A stretch of 64,000 nucleotides of DNA, taken from assembly GCA_020637215.1 (NCBI GenBank), contig JACJWI010000001.1, positions 1 through 64,000 of the forward strand, given 5' to 3'. Made by a program: the position numbers and the translations under genes. Shown here in pieces: positions 1 through 7,417 of this stretch (position 1 is its first letter; each line of letters begins with the position of its first letter). Under the pieces are notes generated by a model. The model saw nothing but the letters and a program-made list of their open reading frames with translations. It was not told the DNA's origin and searched no databases. This stretch comes from Microthrixaceae bacterium. GTDB lineage: Bacteria; Actinomycetota; Acidimicrobiia; Acidimicrobiales; Microtrichaceae.

Positions 1-558
1 GATCCGGGTGGCATGCAGACCGCCCGGGGCGGCTTCGCCGGCTTCGTCACCCGTGAGCGCAACACCCCGATCATCGCCGCGGTCGATGGCCCGGCCCTGG
101 CCGGCGGCACCGAGATCGTGCTCGCGGCCGACATGGTGGTGGCGTCGCGGACCGCCGTGTTCGGCATCCCCGAGGTGAAGCGCAACCTGGTCGCTGCCGC
201 CGGCGGGCTCTTCCGCCTGCCCCGCAAGATCCCCCGCAACGTCGCCATGGAGCTGGCGCTGACCGGCCGTCTCGACTTCCCCGCCGAGCGCGCCTACGAC
301 TTCGGGATGGTCAACCGACTCTGCGACGAGGGTCAGGCGCTCGAGACGGCGCTGGGTCTGGCCGGGGAGATCACCGAGAACGCTCCGTTGGCGGTCGCCG
401 AGAGCCGACGGATCATGATCGAGGCCACCGACCAGCCCGACGAGGTGGGTTGGAAGCTCTCCGGCGAGGGCATCATCAAGATGTTCGGTACCGAGGACTT
501 CTCCGAGGGCCTCACCGCCTTCGCCGAGAAGCGCAAGCCCAACTGGAAGGGTCGCTGA
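1..558 (+). CDS. enoyl-CoA hydratase/isomerase family protein (5' end outside window)
   Basis: Crotonase-fold protein acting on acyl-CoA thioesters, most likely a beta-oxidation-type hydratase or isomerase. The frame is open from base 1 with no start, so roughly 75 N-terminal residues of a usual ~260-residue protein lie outside the window. The visible part has the family signature VDGPALAGGTEIVLAADMVV, which forms the second oxyanion-hole element, then FGIPEVKRNL and the helical C-terminal trimerisation region ending in EGLTAFAEKRKP. The family is clear. The exact substrate cannot be read from the sequence. Confidence 0.9.
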   Translation, partial: DPGGMQTARGGFAGFVTRERNTPIIAAVDGPALAGGTEIVLAADMVVASRTAVFGIPEVKRNLVAAAGGLFRLPRKIPRNVAMELALTGRLDFPAERAYDFGMVNRLCDEGQALETALGLAGEITENAPLAVAESRRIMIEATDQPDEVGWKLSGEGIIKMFGTEDFSEGLTAFAEKRKPNWKGR

Positions 559-573
559 TCCACGCCCGCTGAG

Positions 574-617
574 CGCGGGTCACCCCGAGGCCACTCGACG
601 CCCAGGGGTGACCCGCG
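574..617. terminator. inverted repeat, probable bidirectional terminator
   Basis: A 13-bp perfect inverted repeat (574-586 pairs with 605-617, 18-nt loop) lies just after the crotonase stop and just beyond the 3' end of the converging Nudix-like gene. There is no T-tract, so function as a terminator is inferred from position and stem strength. Confidence 0.55.
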
Positions 618-668
618 GTTCAGGCCAGAGCGTCGTTCAGGCGAGGGGGTCGTTCAGGCCAGAGTGTC
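618..668. repeat. three tandem 17-bp units covering the end of the Nudix-like gene
   Basis: Read on the minus strand, the last codons and stop of the Nudix-like gene (GACACTCTGGCCTGAAC) are repeated twice more with small changes (units 668-652, 651-635, 634-618). Because 17 is not a multiple of three, the repeated TGA falls in all three minus-strand frames. Confidence 0.8.
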
Positions 669-1097
669 GATGAAGCCGTGCTCGGCCAGAAGTTCGGCCA
701 GGCCGTCGGCCAGAGGCAGTTCCGAGACGTCCCACGCCGCCATCCACCGGGCCTCGATCGCTCCCGACCCCGGGGTCGGCTCGTCGGGTTCGAGCGACAC
801 GGCTCGGAAGCACGCCACGACCTCGTGGGGGGTGCCCCGGCGGGTGGTACCCCGGTCCGACTCCGCGGGTAGGACCTCGTACCAGCCGAGGAACGCGCCG
901 CACAGCGCGTCGAGCCCCGTGAGGGAGCGCACGGCGCGCACCACCGCCTCGACCATGGTCTCGCCGCCCCGCACCGGGGCGCTCGGCACCGACCAGCCCC
1001 TCTCCCCTCCCCCATCGGCCGAGCGGACCATGAGCAGGTCGTTGCCGTGGGCCACCACGGCCGCGGCCCGCAGGACCGGTGGTGGTTCCTCAGCCAC
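654..1097 (-). CDS. Nudix-like protein with a degenerate Nudix box
   Basis: A 147-residue protein with the size and layout of a Nudix hydrolase: an N-terminal strand (AAAVVAHGNDLLMVRSA), a Nudix-box-like helix (RGGETMVEAVVRAVRSLTGL) and a C-terminal region with EARWMAAWDV. Aligned to the consensus box G-x5-E-x7-REUxEExGU, the arginine and final glycine remain, but the REUxEE glutamates that bind the catalytic metal read RAVRSL. The first glycine is also lost. Hydrolase activity is therefore doubtful; it may bind nucleotides or act as a regulator. Its start overlaps the stop of the upstream GNAT gene by 8 bp, so the two are probably co-translated. Confidence 0.65.
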   Translation of the reverse strand: MAEEPPPVLRAAAVVAHGNDLLMVRSADGGGERGWSVPSAPVRGGETMVEAVVRAVRSLTGLDALCGAFLGWYEVLPAESDRGTTRRGTPHEVVACFRAVSLEPDEPTPGSGAIEARWMAAWDVSELPLADGLAELLAEHGFIDTLA

Positions 1098-1623
1098 GGC
1101 TGCCGTCGGGGCTCCGCTCCCCCAACGACCGGTGCACGGTGATCTTGCGGGCGACCAGTCCGAATGCCTCGAAGAAGTTCTTCGTGGAGCGGTCGCCCGG
1201 CAGGACCTCGGCGTCGACGCCGTGGCACCCGGAGTCGGTGGCCCACTCGACGACCGCTTCCATCAGGGCCCGTCCGACGCCGACGCCCCGGGCGTCGGGC
1301 TCGACGAACAGGTCGGAGACGACCGCCAGTCGGCCGTTCACGGTCTCCTCCAGGCGGACCACGGCGTAGCCGACCGCCACCGGTCCCAAACCGCCGACGA
1401 GCACGAGGGCGGAACCCGCGTCGGCGGCGGCGAGGTCGGCGTCGAGGGAGTCACGGAGCGGATCGGGGCGGCCCTCCCGCTCCTGGTAGACGTCGCCACC
1501 GCGATGGTGTCCCACGTGGGATCGAGCGGCCTCACCGAGGCGCACCAGCTCGCCGCGGTCCAGGGGGCGGGCACGCCGGACGCCCGGTTCGAACGGGGCG
1601 GGACCAGAGGGCTCTTCGCCCAT
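1090..1623 (-). CDS. GNAT-family N-acetyltransferase
   Basis: A 177-residue protein that transfers an acetyl group from acetyl-CoA to an unknown amine. The central segment VVSDLFVEPDARGVGVGRAL is the GNAT motif A, with R-x-x-G-V-G-x-A forming the pyrophosphate-binding loop, followed by the usual helix (MEAVVEWA) and the motif B region near KNFFEAFGL. It sits 4 bp after the stop of the hypothetical gene at 1628-2098 and overlaps the Nudix-like gene, making a likely four-gene operon starting with the DUF4193 gene at 2626. Confidence 0.85.
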   Translation of the reverse strand: MGEEPSGPAPFEPGVRRARPLDRGELVRLGEAARSHVGHHRGGDVYQEREGRPDPLRDSLDADLAAADAGSALVLVGGLGPVAVGYAVVRLEETVNGRLAVVSDLFVEPDARGVGVGRALMEAVVEWATDSGCHGVDAEVLPGDRSTKNFFEAFGLVARKITVHRSLGERSPDGSRG

Positions 1624-1627
1624 CGGG

Positions 1628-2098
1628 TCAGGAGCCGTTCGTCGCGGCCTGCAGCTGCCGCACCCGGTTCAGGATCGTCTGGCGGGACCGGTGGCTCTGC
1701 TCGTAGGTGAGCACGAGGGCGAGCTCGGCGGGGTCGAGCGACGCCAGGCGGGGTACGACCTGTGACGCAGCCAGGCTGTCGTAGTCGGGGATGGCCAGGT
1801 CCTGCACGTCCACGGTCGGGAGTTGGTCGTTGACGTCGGCGGGGACGGCGGTCGGAGCGGGTTCGGGGTGATCCGCTCCGTCAGCGCCCTCACGGTCGTC
1901 CCCGTCGGAGTCCTCAGGGGTGCGAGCGGATCGGTCGCCGGCCGCGGAGCCCTGTTGTCCCCACAGGTTGGAAAGGCACGGGAGCTGCCCCAACAGCCGT
2001 TGGGTCAGCTCGACCTGGGCCCGGGTGCGTTCGACGAGGGCCGGGACCGCCTCGGACACCTCTCGGGCCAGCAGCTCGGGGATCTGCAGGGGGTTCAC
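1628..2098 (-). CDS. conserved actinobacterial hypothetical protein
   Basis: A 156-residue protein with no domain recognised with certainty. Visible parts are an N-terminal amphipathic helix (residues ~1-45, LQIPELLAREVSEAVPALVE), an acidic Asp/Glu/Pro-rich linker (~50-100) and a C-terminal helical segment, IPDYDSLAASQVVPRLASLD, followed by LVLTYEQSHRSRQTILNRVRQL. The last part resembles a short helical region found at the ends of several actinobacterial envelope or regulatory proteins. It begins 9 bp after the DUF4193 gene and precedes the GNAT gene by 4 bp, so it is probably part of that operon. Confidence 0.6.
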   Translation of the reverse strand: MNPLQIPELLAREVSEAVPALVERTRAQVELTQRLLGQLPCLSNLWGQQGSAAGDRSARTPEDSDGDDREGADGADHPEPAPTAVPADVNDQLPTVDVQDLAIPDYDSLAASQVVPRLASLDPAELALVLTYEQSHRSRQTILNRVRQLQAATNGS

Positions 2099-2107
2099 AG
2101 CGCGGCG

Positions 2108-2626
2108 TCAGCCCTTCTTGGCCCGGGCCGGAGCCTTGGTGCCTCGGGTGAGGATCTCGATGGCGCCGCACGGGTCGTAGCCCTCGGGACAGCTCAGCGC
2201 CCCGCTGCGCCCGAACTGGCGGGGGTGCACGATCAGGAAGCACGTGGGGCAGGTGAACTCGTCCGCGGTCTTGGCCGCCACCCGCTCGGTGCTCTCGGTG
2301 CCGGGCTCGTCGAGCTCGTCCTCGTCGTCCTCGTCGGCACCCGCCGCGATCCGGTCCTTGAGGATGGTGTCGAGGTCGGCCTCGACGTCGTCGGGATCGA
2401 CGTCCTCGTCGTCCTCGTCGTCGTCGTCGGCCGACGAGGGGCGCTTGGCCTTGGCGGCCGGGACGTCGTCCTCTTCGTCGTCGTCGACTTCGGCTACGTC
2501 CTCTTCGCCGTCGCCGTCGAGGTCGACGTCGTCGATCTCGTCGTCGATCTCGTCGTCGAGGGCGTCCTCGTCCTCGAGGCCCTCCTCCTCGTCGGGTTCC
2601 TCTTCCAGGAGTTCGTCGTCGTCCAT
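2108..2626 (-). CDS. DUF4193-family protein with long acidic N-terminus
   Basis: A 172-residue protein. The C-terminal part has DEFTCPTCFLIVHPRQFGR and a later Cys pair (SCPEGYDPCGAI), matching the actinobacterial DUF4193 signature (DEFTC-x2-CFLV-H); it probably forms a zinc site from the four cysteines. The first ~115 residues are mostly Asp/Glu in long runs, far more acidic and longer than the usual family N-terminus. The protein ends in a basic tail (KAPARAKKG). No function is established for the family. It heads a short minus-strand gene set. Confidence 0.75.
   Translation of the reverse strand: MDDDELLEEEPDEEEGLEDEDALDDEIDDEIDDVDLDGDGEEDVAEVDDDEEDDVPAAKAKRPSSADDDDEDDEDVDPDDVEADLDTILKDRIAAGADEDDEDELDEPGTESTERVAAKTADEFTCPTCFLIVHPRQFGRSGALSCPEGYDPCGAIEILTRGTKAPARAKKG
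2290..2622. repeat. low-complexity GTC/CTC trinucleotide tract
   Basis: Imperfect runs of GTCGTC and CTCGTC encode the Asp/Glu-rich N-terminus of the DUF4193 protein on the minus strand. Such tracts are prone to in-frame length change. Confidence 0.7.
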
Positions 2627-2855
2627 GTCGCTGTGACCGTGTCCTTCTGGCCTTGTTCCTGCTGGCCTGTGGCTGCGGGCTTCTCTGTGGGGGCTCGTGG
2701 GGTGGAACCCGGTTGTCGGGTGCCCTCCAGGTCCGCCTCTCCGCGGCCTCGTGGTGACCGTCGAGCCCGGTTCGGGTCGAGGTCGGGGCGCATCATAGAC
2801 ACGGCGCCCCGCTCAGGAGTACCGGATCGGCCGTCGGGCCACCAGGAGTGTCGGA

Positions 2856-4478
2856 TCAGGCCGATTCGCTGCGTCGTGCCTCGGCCCGGCGTTCGGCTCC
2901 CAGGCGCTCGAGCTCGGCCTCGCCGGAGTGATCCACGAACCGCATCATCTCGGCCACGGCGCGGTGCCCGGCCCGCTCCGCGATCAGGTGGTGCATGCGC
3001 TGGCCGATCGCCCGATAGCTCGGATGCCCCTGCACCGAGGTGCGCAGCTCGATCAGGTGCATGGCCTCGCGGGCGTTGAACTGCATGACGTAGCGGATCC
3101 GGTACGCGAGGGACACCGCGTAGGACGCTCGCTCGGGGAACCGCTCGGCGAGGACCGCCCAGAGCCCGGAGGAGCGCTCCATGGCCTCGTCGAAGCGAGC
3201 GGTCATCCCGGCCTCGTCGATGGCGGCCGGGCGGGTGAAGCCGTGGGCCGGCGTCAGGTCCTGCCACTCGATCGTCATCAGGCGGTGTCGTTGCAGGTCC
3301 CGGAACGCGCCGTAGTCCGACACCACGTCGAAGCGGTAGTCGGTGCGCTCCAGCGCCCGGCCCGGCTTGTGGCGGCGGTTGGTCCGGTCCCCGACGTAGG
3401 CGCGCATGACCGCCAGTCGGTCCTCGGTCGACATGGTCCGGACCCGCTCGATCAGCGTGGACTCGGCCAGACCCGTGTACGGGTAGAGCATGGCGGCGAC
3501 GACCTTGAGCTCGCCCTCGGGGTCGAAGTCGACGAGCTCGACGCCCGGATCGGTGGGACCGTCCACGCCGTCGCCGGACAGCATCTCGTAGGCGACCGCC
3601 TCCATGGCCTCGCGGTTGGAGCGCAGGTACTCGGAGCTGGTGACGCCCCGGTCGGGCAGATCCACTCGCTTGAGGAAGCTGGGGACCACCTTGCGCAGCT
3701 CGACCAGCATCAGGTCCGCGTACTGGCGGGCCTCGGGCAGGGGGTGGCTGCGCATGCGCAGCAACAGGGCCTCGAAGGCCTGGCCCGAACCGTAGATCCC
3801 GACGTTGGACAACGACGCAGCGGGCAGGATGCCGCGGACCGAGTCGAAGGCCTTGGCCCGGATGGCCTGGCGGTAGACGAAGTCCGAGTCGGTCTCGCTC
3901 TTGGGGTGGCGGTCCCGGAAGTGCTCCGACATGTCGGTGGCCAGTGCCGAGTACGAGTCGAACAGCTGGTCCATGTCGCCGACGTAGCGGGCTCCGAGCG
4001 GCGAACCGAGGATCTCCGGGTCGCGGTGGTAGCGGTAGCGACCGCCGAGTCGCTCGTCGTAGGGGATGTAGCGCGTCGACTGCTCCAGGTAGGACATCAG
4101 CCGACCCCACTCGAGCACCTTGGTCAGGAGGTTGGACGCCTGCTCGCACGCGAGGTGCACGCCACCGAGCTGAGCGACGCTGTCGTCGCCGTACTCGAAG
4201 AAGACACGGTCGTAGAGCGACTCGGCCCGTTCGAGGCCGATGGTCGCGTCGACGGACTCGTCGCCGGTCGTATCGAGCTCGCCGACGAACTCGTCGAGGA
4301 ACAGGCGCCGAAGGGACTTGGCCGAACGCGAGTACCGGGCGAACAGGGCTCCCTTGACCACCTCGGGCAGGTTCACCAGGGCGAAGACCGGGCCGTCCAG
4401 GCTCGTGAAGTACCGGCGGAGGACCGCGGCCTCCTCAGGGGTGAACTGCTCAGCGACGTAGGTCGGGAGTGCGGTCAT
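2856..4478 (-). CDS. duplicated ThyX-like (FAD-dependent thymidylate synthase-related) protein
   Basis: A 540-residue protein with two ThyX-like halves. The first half has EYGDDSVAQL (like the H-x-S-V-x-E-H motif) and EWGRLMSYLEQSTRYIPYD, which matches the ThyX signature (R-H-R-x2-S-x-N-E-x-S-x-R) with the second and third basic residues replaced. The second half has DLQRHRLMTIEWQDLTP and the C-terminal NAREAMHLIELRTSVQGHP. Canonical ThyX is ~220-250 residues and tetrameric, so this may be a fused or diverged version. Whether it makes dTMP is unknown. The start chosen is ATG 4478, 9 nt after a TATCCT hexamer; an upstream GTG at 4562 would add a non-conserved Arg/Pro-rich extension. Confidence 0.75.
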   Translation of the reverse strand: MTALPTYVAEQFTPEEAAVLRRYFTSLDGPVFALVNLPEVVKGALFARYSRSAKSLRRLFLDEFVGELDTTGDESVDATIGLERAESLYDRVFFEYGDDSVAQLGGVHLACEQASNLLTKVLEWGRLMSYLEQSTRYIPYDERLGGRYRYHRDPEILGSPLGARYVGDMDQLFDSYSALATDMSEHFRDRHPKSETDSDFVYRQAIRAKAFDSVRGILPAASLSNVGIYGSGQAFEALLLRMRSHPLPEARQYADLMLVELRKVVPSFLKRVDLPDRGVTSSEYLRSNREAMEAVAYEMLSGDGVDGPTDPGVELVDFDPEGELKVVAAMLYPYTGLAESTLIERVRTMSTEDRLAVMRAYVGDRTNRRHKPGRALERTDYRFDVVSDYGAFRDLQRHRLMTIEWQDLTPAHGFTRPAAIDEAGMTARFDEAMERSSGLWAVLAERFPERASYAVSLAYRIRYVMQFNAREAMHLIELRTSVQGHPSYRAIGQRMHHLIAERAGHRAVAEMMRFVDHSGEAELERLGAERRAEARRSESA

Positions 4479-4487
4479 CGGACGGTG

Positions 4488-4493
4488 AGGATA
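4488..4493 (-). promoter_or_regulatory. -10 element (TATCCT) for the ThyX-like gene
   Basis: The hexamer ends 9 nt before ATG 4478 and there is no Shine-Dalgarno sequence between, consistent with a leaderless or nearly leaderless transcript. Confidence 0.5.
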
Positions 4494-4525
4494 GAGCCGC
4501 CGGGCCCCTGCCCCGGGGACCGGTC

Positions 4526-5737
4526 TCAGCGCCGCGAACCGGCAGGGAAACCGGCGGCCCAACGATCGAGGACGACCCCGGCCAGGGCCTTGGCCCCGTC
4601 GAGCACCGCGGCGTCACCTCCGGCGCCGCGGGCGTGGGTGGCGAACTCCGCGGTGTGGATCGCCACGCCGGGGGGTGCCACGGCGATCATCGGGTGGATC
4701 GACGGTACGACGTGGCTGACGTTGCCCATGTCGGTGCTCCCGACGACGGGGCCCACCGTGTCGGGATCCTGCGGCGGCCGGCCGACCGCGGTGCTGTGAC
4801 GGACCCAGCTGTCCAGGAGCCGGCGATCGTCGACCAGGTCGTCGTAGGCGGGCTCCAACCACTCGTGGTCCATCAGACAGCCGGCGGCCGACGCTCCTGC
4901 GGCCAGGCAGGCCAGCACCCGTTCCTTCAGCTCGGCCAGGCCCTCGACGCTCGGGGAGCGCACGTACCACGACGCAGCAGCGCGCCGGGGCACGACGTTG
5001 GCCTGCTCCCCCGCCTCGGTGAAGATGCCGTGGATCCGTTCGTCGGGCCGGATGTGCTGGCGGAGAGCGGCCACGTTGACGTAACCGAGCACGGCGGCGT
5101 CGAGGGCGTTGACCCCGTTCCACGGCGCGGCGGCGGCGTGGCTGGCCCGACCGGTGTAGGTCACGTCCAGACGCTGGATGGCGATCGCCGACATGGTCGG
5201 CAGGTCGTGGTCGGCCGGGTGCACCATCACCGCGGCGTCGACGCCGTCGAAGGCGCCGTCGCGCAACATGAACACCTTGCCCCCGCCACCCTCTTCGGCC
5301 GGGGTGCCGATCACCCGCACCCGGCCGCCCAGCGCGTCGGCGAGCTCGGCGGCGGCGAGGCCCGCGCCCAGGCCGGCGGCCGCGATGACGTTGTGACCGC
5401 AGGCGTGGCCGACGCCGGGCAGGGCGTCGTACTCGCAGATCACCGCGACGGTCGGGCCCTCGGAGCCGGCCTCGGCGACGAACGCGGTGTCGAGGCCGTG
5501 GGCGTGGCGGGTGACGGAGAGCCCCTCGGCCTCGAGCGCGTCGCAGAGCAGGTCGTGGGCGTGGTGCTCGTCGAATGCGAGCTCGGGCCGGTCGAAGATG
5601 GCGTGGCTGATCGACAGGAGCCGGCCGGCCCGTCGGTCGACCGCGGCGAACGCGGCGTCCACGGCGTCGGGCGACGCCGTCGGGGTCGTGTCGGCCGCGG
5701 GGTCCTGAGCGGTGTGGTCGGGACGGGCCGTGTTCAC
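4526..5737 (-). CDS. M20 family amidohydrolase (M20D/AbgB-like)
   Basis: A 403-residue metal-dependent amidohydrolase. Metal-binding segments are visible: GHACGHN (residues ~131-137), the catalytic-type Glu pair TPAEEGGGG, VMVHPADHD and, near the C-terminus, SSTDMGNVSH-like text (GSTDMGNVSHVVPSIHP). The dimerisation insert begins near RASHAAAAPWNGVNALDAAV. The closest family pattern is the PM20D2/AbgB group, which cleaves amide bonds in dipeptide-like or aminobenzoyl-glutamate-like compounds; the exact substrate is not determinable. GTG 5737 is favoured because a TAGGGT hexamer ends 6 nt upstream. Confidence 0.85.
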   Translation of the reverse strand: MNTARPDHTAQDPAADTTPTASPDAVDAAFAAVDRRAGRLLSISHAIFDRPELAFDEHHAHDLLCDALEAEGLSVTRHAHGLDTAFVAEAGSEGPTVAVICEYDALPGVGHACGHNVIAAAGLGAGLAAAELADALGGRVRVIGTPAEEGGGGKVFMLRDGAFDGVDAAVMVHPADHDLPTMSAIAIQRLDVTYTGRASHAAAAPWNGVNALDAAVLGYVNVAALRQHIRPDERIHGIFTEAGEQANVVPRRAAASWYVRSPSVEGLAELKERVLACLAAGASAAGCLMDHEWLEPAYDDLVDDRRLLDSWVRHSTAVGRPPQDPDTVGPVVGSTDMGNVSHVVPSIHPMIAVAPPGVAIHTAEFATHARGAGGDAAVLDGAKALAGVVLDRWAAGFPAGSRR

Positions 5738-5743
5738 CGCGCC

Positions 5744-5749
5744 ACCCTA
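5744..5749 (-). promoter_or_regulatory. -10 element (TAGGGT) for the M20 amidohydrolase
   Basis: The hexamer ends 6 nt before GTG 5737 with no ribosome-binding site, the leaderless arrangement seen repeatedly in this window. Confidence 0.5.
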
Positions 5750-5760
5750 CCGGCGGTCGA

Positions 5761-6750
5761 TCACGGCTCGGGATGCTCGAGGACGATCTTGCCGAGCTGC
5801 TCGGCGCTGCGGAGCCGCTCCAGAGCCCGCGGGTACTCCGAGAGGGGGAGGATCTCGTCGACGACGACCGGCAGGCCGTCGCCCAGGAGATCGGTGACGT
5901 GGCGGAACTCGCTCTGGCTGCCGCAGCTCGCTCCGATGACGTCGATCTGCTTGAAGAACAACCGCGGGAGGTTGAGCTCGACCTTGGGGCCCGACGTGCC
6001 GCCGCAGACGCACATCCGTCCGCCGTGGCGCAGCGTGCGGAAGGCGAAGTCCCAGGTGGCGGGCCCGATGCTGTCGACGACGATGTCGGCGGTGATCGGG
6101 TACGGCTCGTCGGAGGGGAACGCGCCCTCGGCGCCGAGCTCGATCGCCCGATCCCGCTTGGCGGCGTCCCGGGAGGTGACGAACACGCGGGCGCCGACGT
6201 GGCGGGCCAGCATCATCGCCGCGGTCGCGACGCCGCCGCCGATGCCGGTGACGAGCACGGTGTCCTCGGGTTGCAGCCGGGCCCGTCGCAGCAGTCGCCA
6301 CGCGGTCGTGTAGCAGACCGGGTAGCTGGCGGACTCGGCCCAGCTGCGGCCTGCGGGACGCCGTTCGAGCTGGTGGCCGGGGACGACGCAGAACTCGCCG
6401 TGGCCGCCCCAGCAGCTCTCGCCCAGCAGCATCATGGCCGGGTCGAGGACGCTGTCGTCGCCGCGTGCGAGTGCATCGGCGGGCACGACCGCGGTGTTGA
6501 TGACGACCTCGTCGCCGGGCACCCATTCGGTCACCCTCTCCCCGACCGCGTCGACGACGCCGGCGACGTCGTTGCCGGGGACGTGGGGGAACCTCGGCGG
6601 CTTGGGCAGACCAGTGGTCAACCACAGGTCCATGTGGTTGAGGGCGGTCGCCCTGACCCGCACCCGGACGTCGGCGGGTCCGACCTCGGGGTCGGGGACC
6701 TCGCCCCACTGGTATCGACCGGGGGACTCGTCCAGGTACCACGCGCGCAT
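5761..6750 (-). CDS. zinc-type medium-chain dehydrogenase/reductase
   Basis: A 329-residue MDR-superfamily oxidoreductase using NAD(P)H. The N-terminal GroES-like domain has ATALNHMDLWLTTG and PHVPGNDVAGVVDAVGERV. The nucleotide-binding fold has VLVTGIGGGVATAAMMLARHVGARV. The Cys/His pattern of structural or catalytic zinc sites is weak (one CWGGHGEF segment), so it may be a zinc-free quinone-reductase or crotonyl-CoA-reductase-like member. An in-frame GTG lies at 6756, but a TACCCT hexamer ends 7 nt upstream of ATG 6750, which makes ATG 6750 the better start. Confidence 0.85.
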   Translation of the reverse strand: MRAWYLDESPGRYQWGEVPDPEVGPADVRVRVRATALNHMDLWLTTGLPKPPRFPHVPGNDVAGVVDAVGERVTEWVPGDEVVINTAVVPADALARGDDSVLDPAMMLLGESCWGGHGEFCVVPGHQLERRPAGRSWAESASYPVCYTTAWRLLRRARLQPEDTVLVTGIGGGVATAAMMLARHVGARVFVTSRDAAKRDRAIELGAEGAFPSDEPYPITADIVVDSIGPATWDFAFRTLRHGGRMCVCGGTSGPKVELNLPRLFFKQIDVIGASCGSQSEFRHVTDLLGDGLPVVVDEILPLSEYPRALERLRSAEQLGKIVLEHPEP

Positions 6751-6757
6751 CCTCACG

Positions 6758-6763
6758 AGGGTA
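6758..6763 (-). promoter_or_regulatory. -10 element (TACCCT) for the MDR gene
   Basis: The hexamer ends 7 nt before ATG 6750 and only 1 nt before the alternative GTG 6756, so it decides between the two starts. Confidence 0.5.
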
Positions 6764-6781
6764 CCGGTCCCGATCGCGTCT

Positions 6782-7417
6782 TCAGACGACGATGACCAGG
6801 GCGTCGGGAAGGCAGCGCAGCTCGAAGTGCGTGGCGGCGCCGATGAGCCGACCGTCGACCCGGATCGGCAGCTCGCGCTCGTCGAGGACCTCGTAGGCGG
6901 CGGTGCGCCGCTCGAGGATCCCCGGATGCGGGACGTGGCTGCCGGTGCGCTCCCGTCGGCCGGCTGCCCGGACCTGGCTGGCGGGCACCCGCCCGTCGCT
7001 GATGTCGAGGAGTCCGTCGTTCGGATGGGCGCGGGGGCCGAGGTCCGCGCCGGCCAGGTGCGTTCCGTTCATGGCGACCACCGTGCGTGACGACCACCGT
7101 CGTCGACCCCGGCCGGCGGTGGCATGGGCCACGAACACGTGCCGGGAGATCAGGCCGTCACCGCGGTCGACGACCACCTCACCCAGGTCGATCGGCAGGC
7201 GCATCCCCGCCCCGGAGCGCAGGTCGGCCTCGGTGTGGCCCGGTGCGCCGAGCGCGGCGTGGAGGTCCCCTCCCAACAGGCCGATCTCGGTGACGGGGCG
7301 TCCGGCTGCCAGCCCGGCGGCGACCAGGTCGGCGAGCTCGCCGTCGCCGGCCGCGACGGGCGCGTCGGCTGCCAGCGGTCCGGGTGCTCCCCACGGCTCT
7401 CCCCGGCGGATCGTCAC
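6782..7417 (-). CDS. lipid-kinase-like (DAGK C-terminal) domain protein, catalytic domain not seen
   Basis: A 211-residue protein whose second half matches the C-terminal beta-sandwich of diacylglycerol/sphingosine-type lipid kinases: VVAMNGTHLAGADLGPRAHP followed by NDGLLDISDG, and a terminal IRVDGRLIGAATHFELRC. The N-terminal kinase domain with its GGDGT nucleotide loop is missing or reduced to a short region with LLGGDLHAALG. Its GTG start overlaps the helY stop (GTGA), so it is translated with the helicase. It may be a substrate-binding remnant or a diverged family; enzymatic activity is unproven. Confidence 0.6.
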   Translation of the reverse strand: MTIRRGEPWGAPGPLAADAPVAAGDGELADLVAAGLAAGRPVTEIGLLGGDLHAALGAPGHTEADLRSGAGMRLPIDLGEVVVDRGDGLISRHVFVAHATAGRGRRRWSSRTVVAMNGTHLAGADLGPRAHPNDGLLDISDGRVPASQVRAAGRRERTGSHVPHPGILERRTAAYEVLDERELPIRVDGRLIGAATHFELRCLPDALVIVV

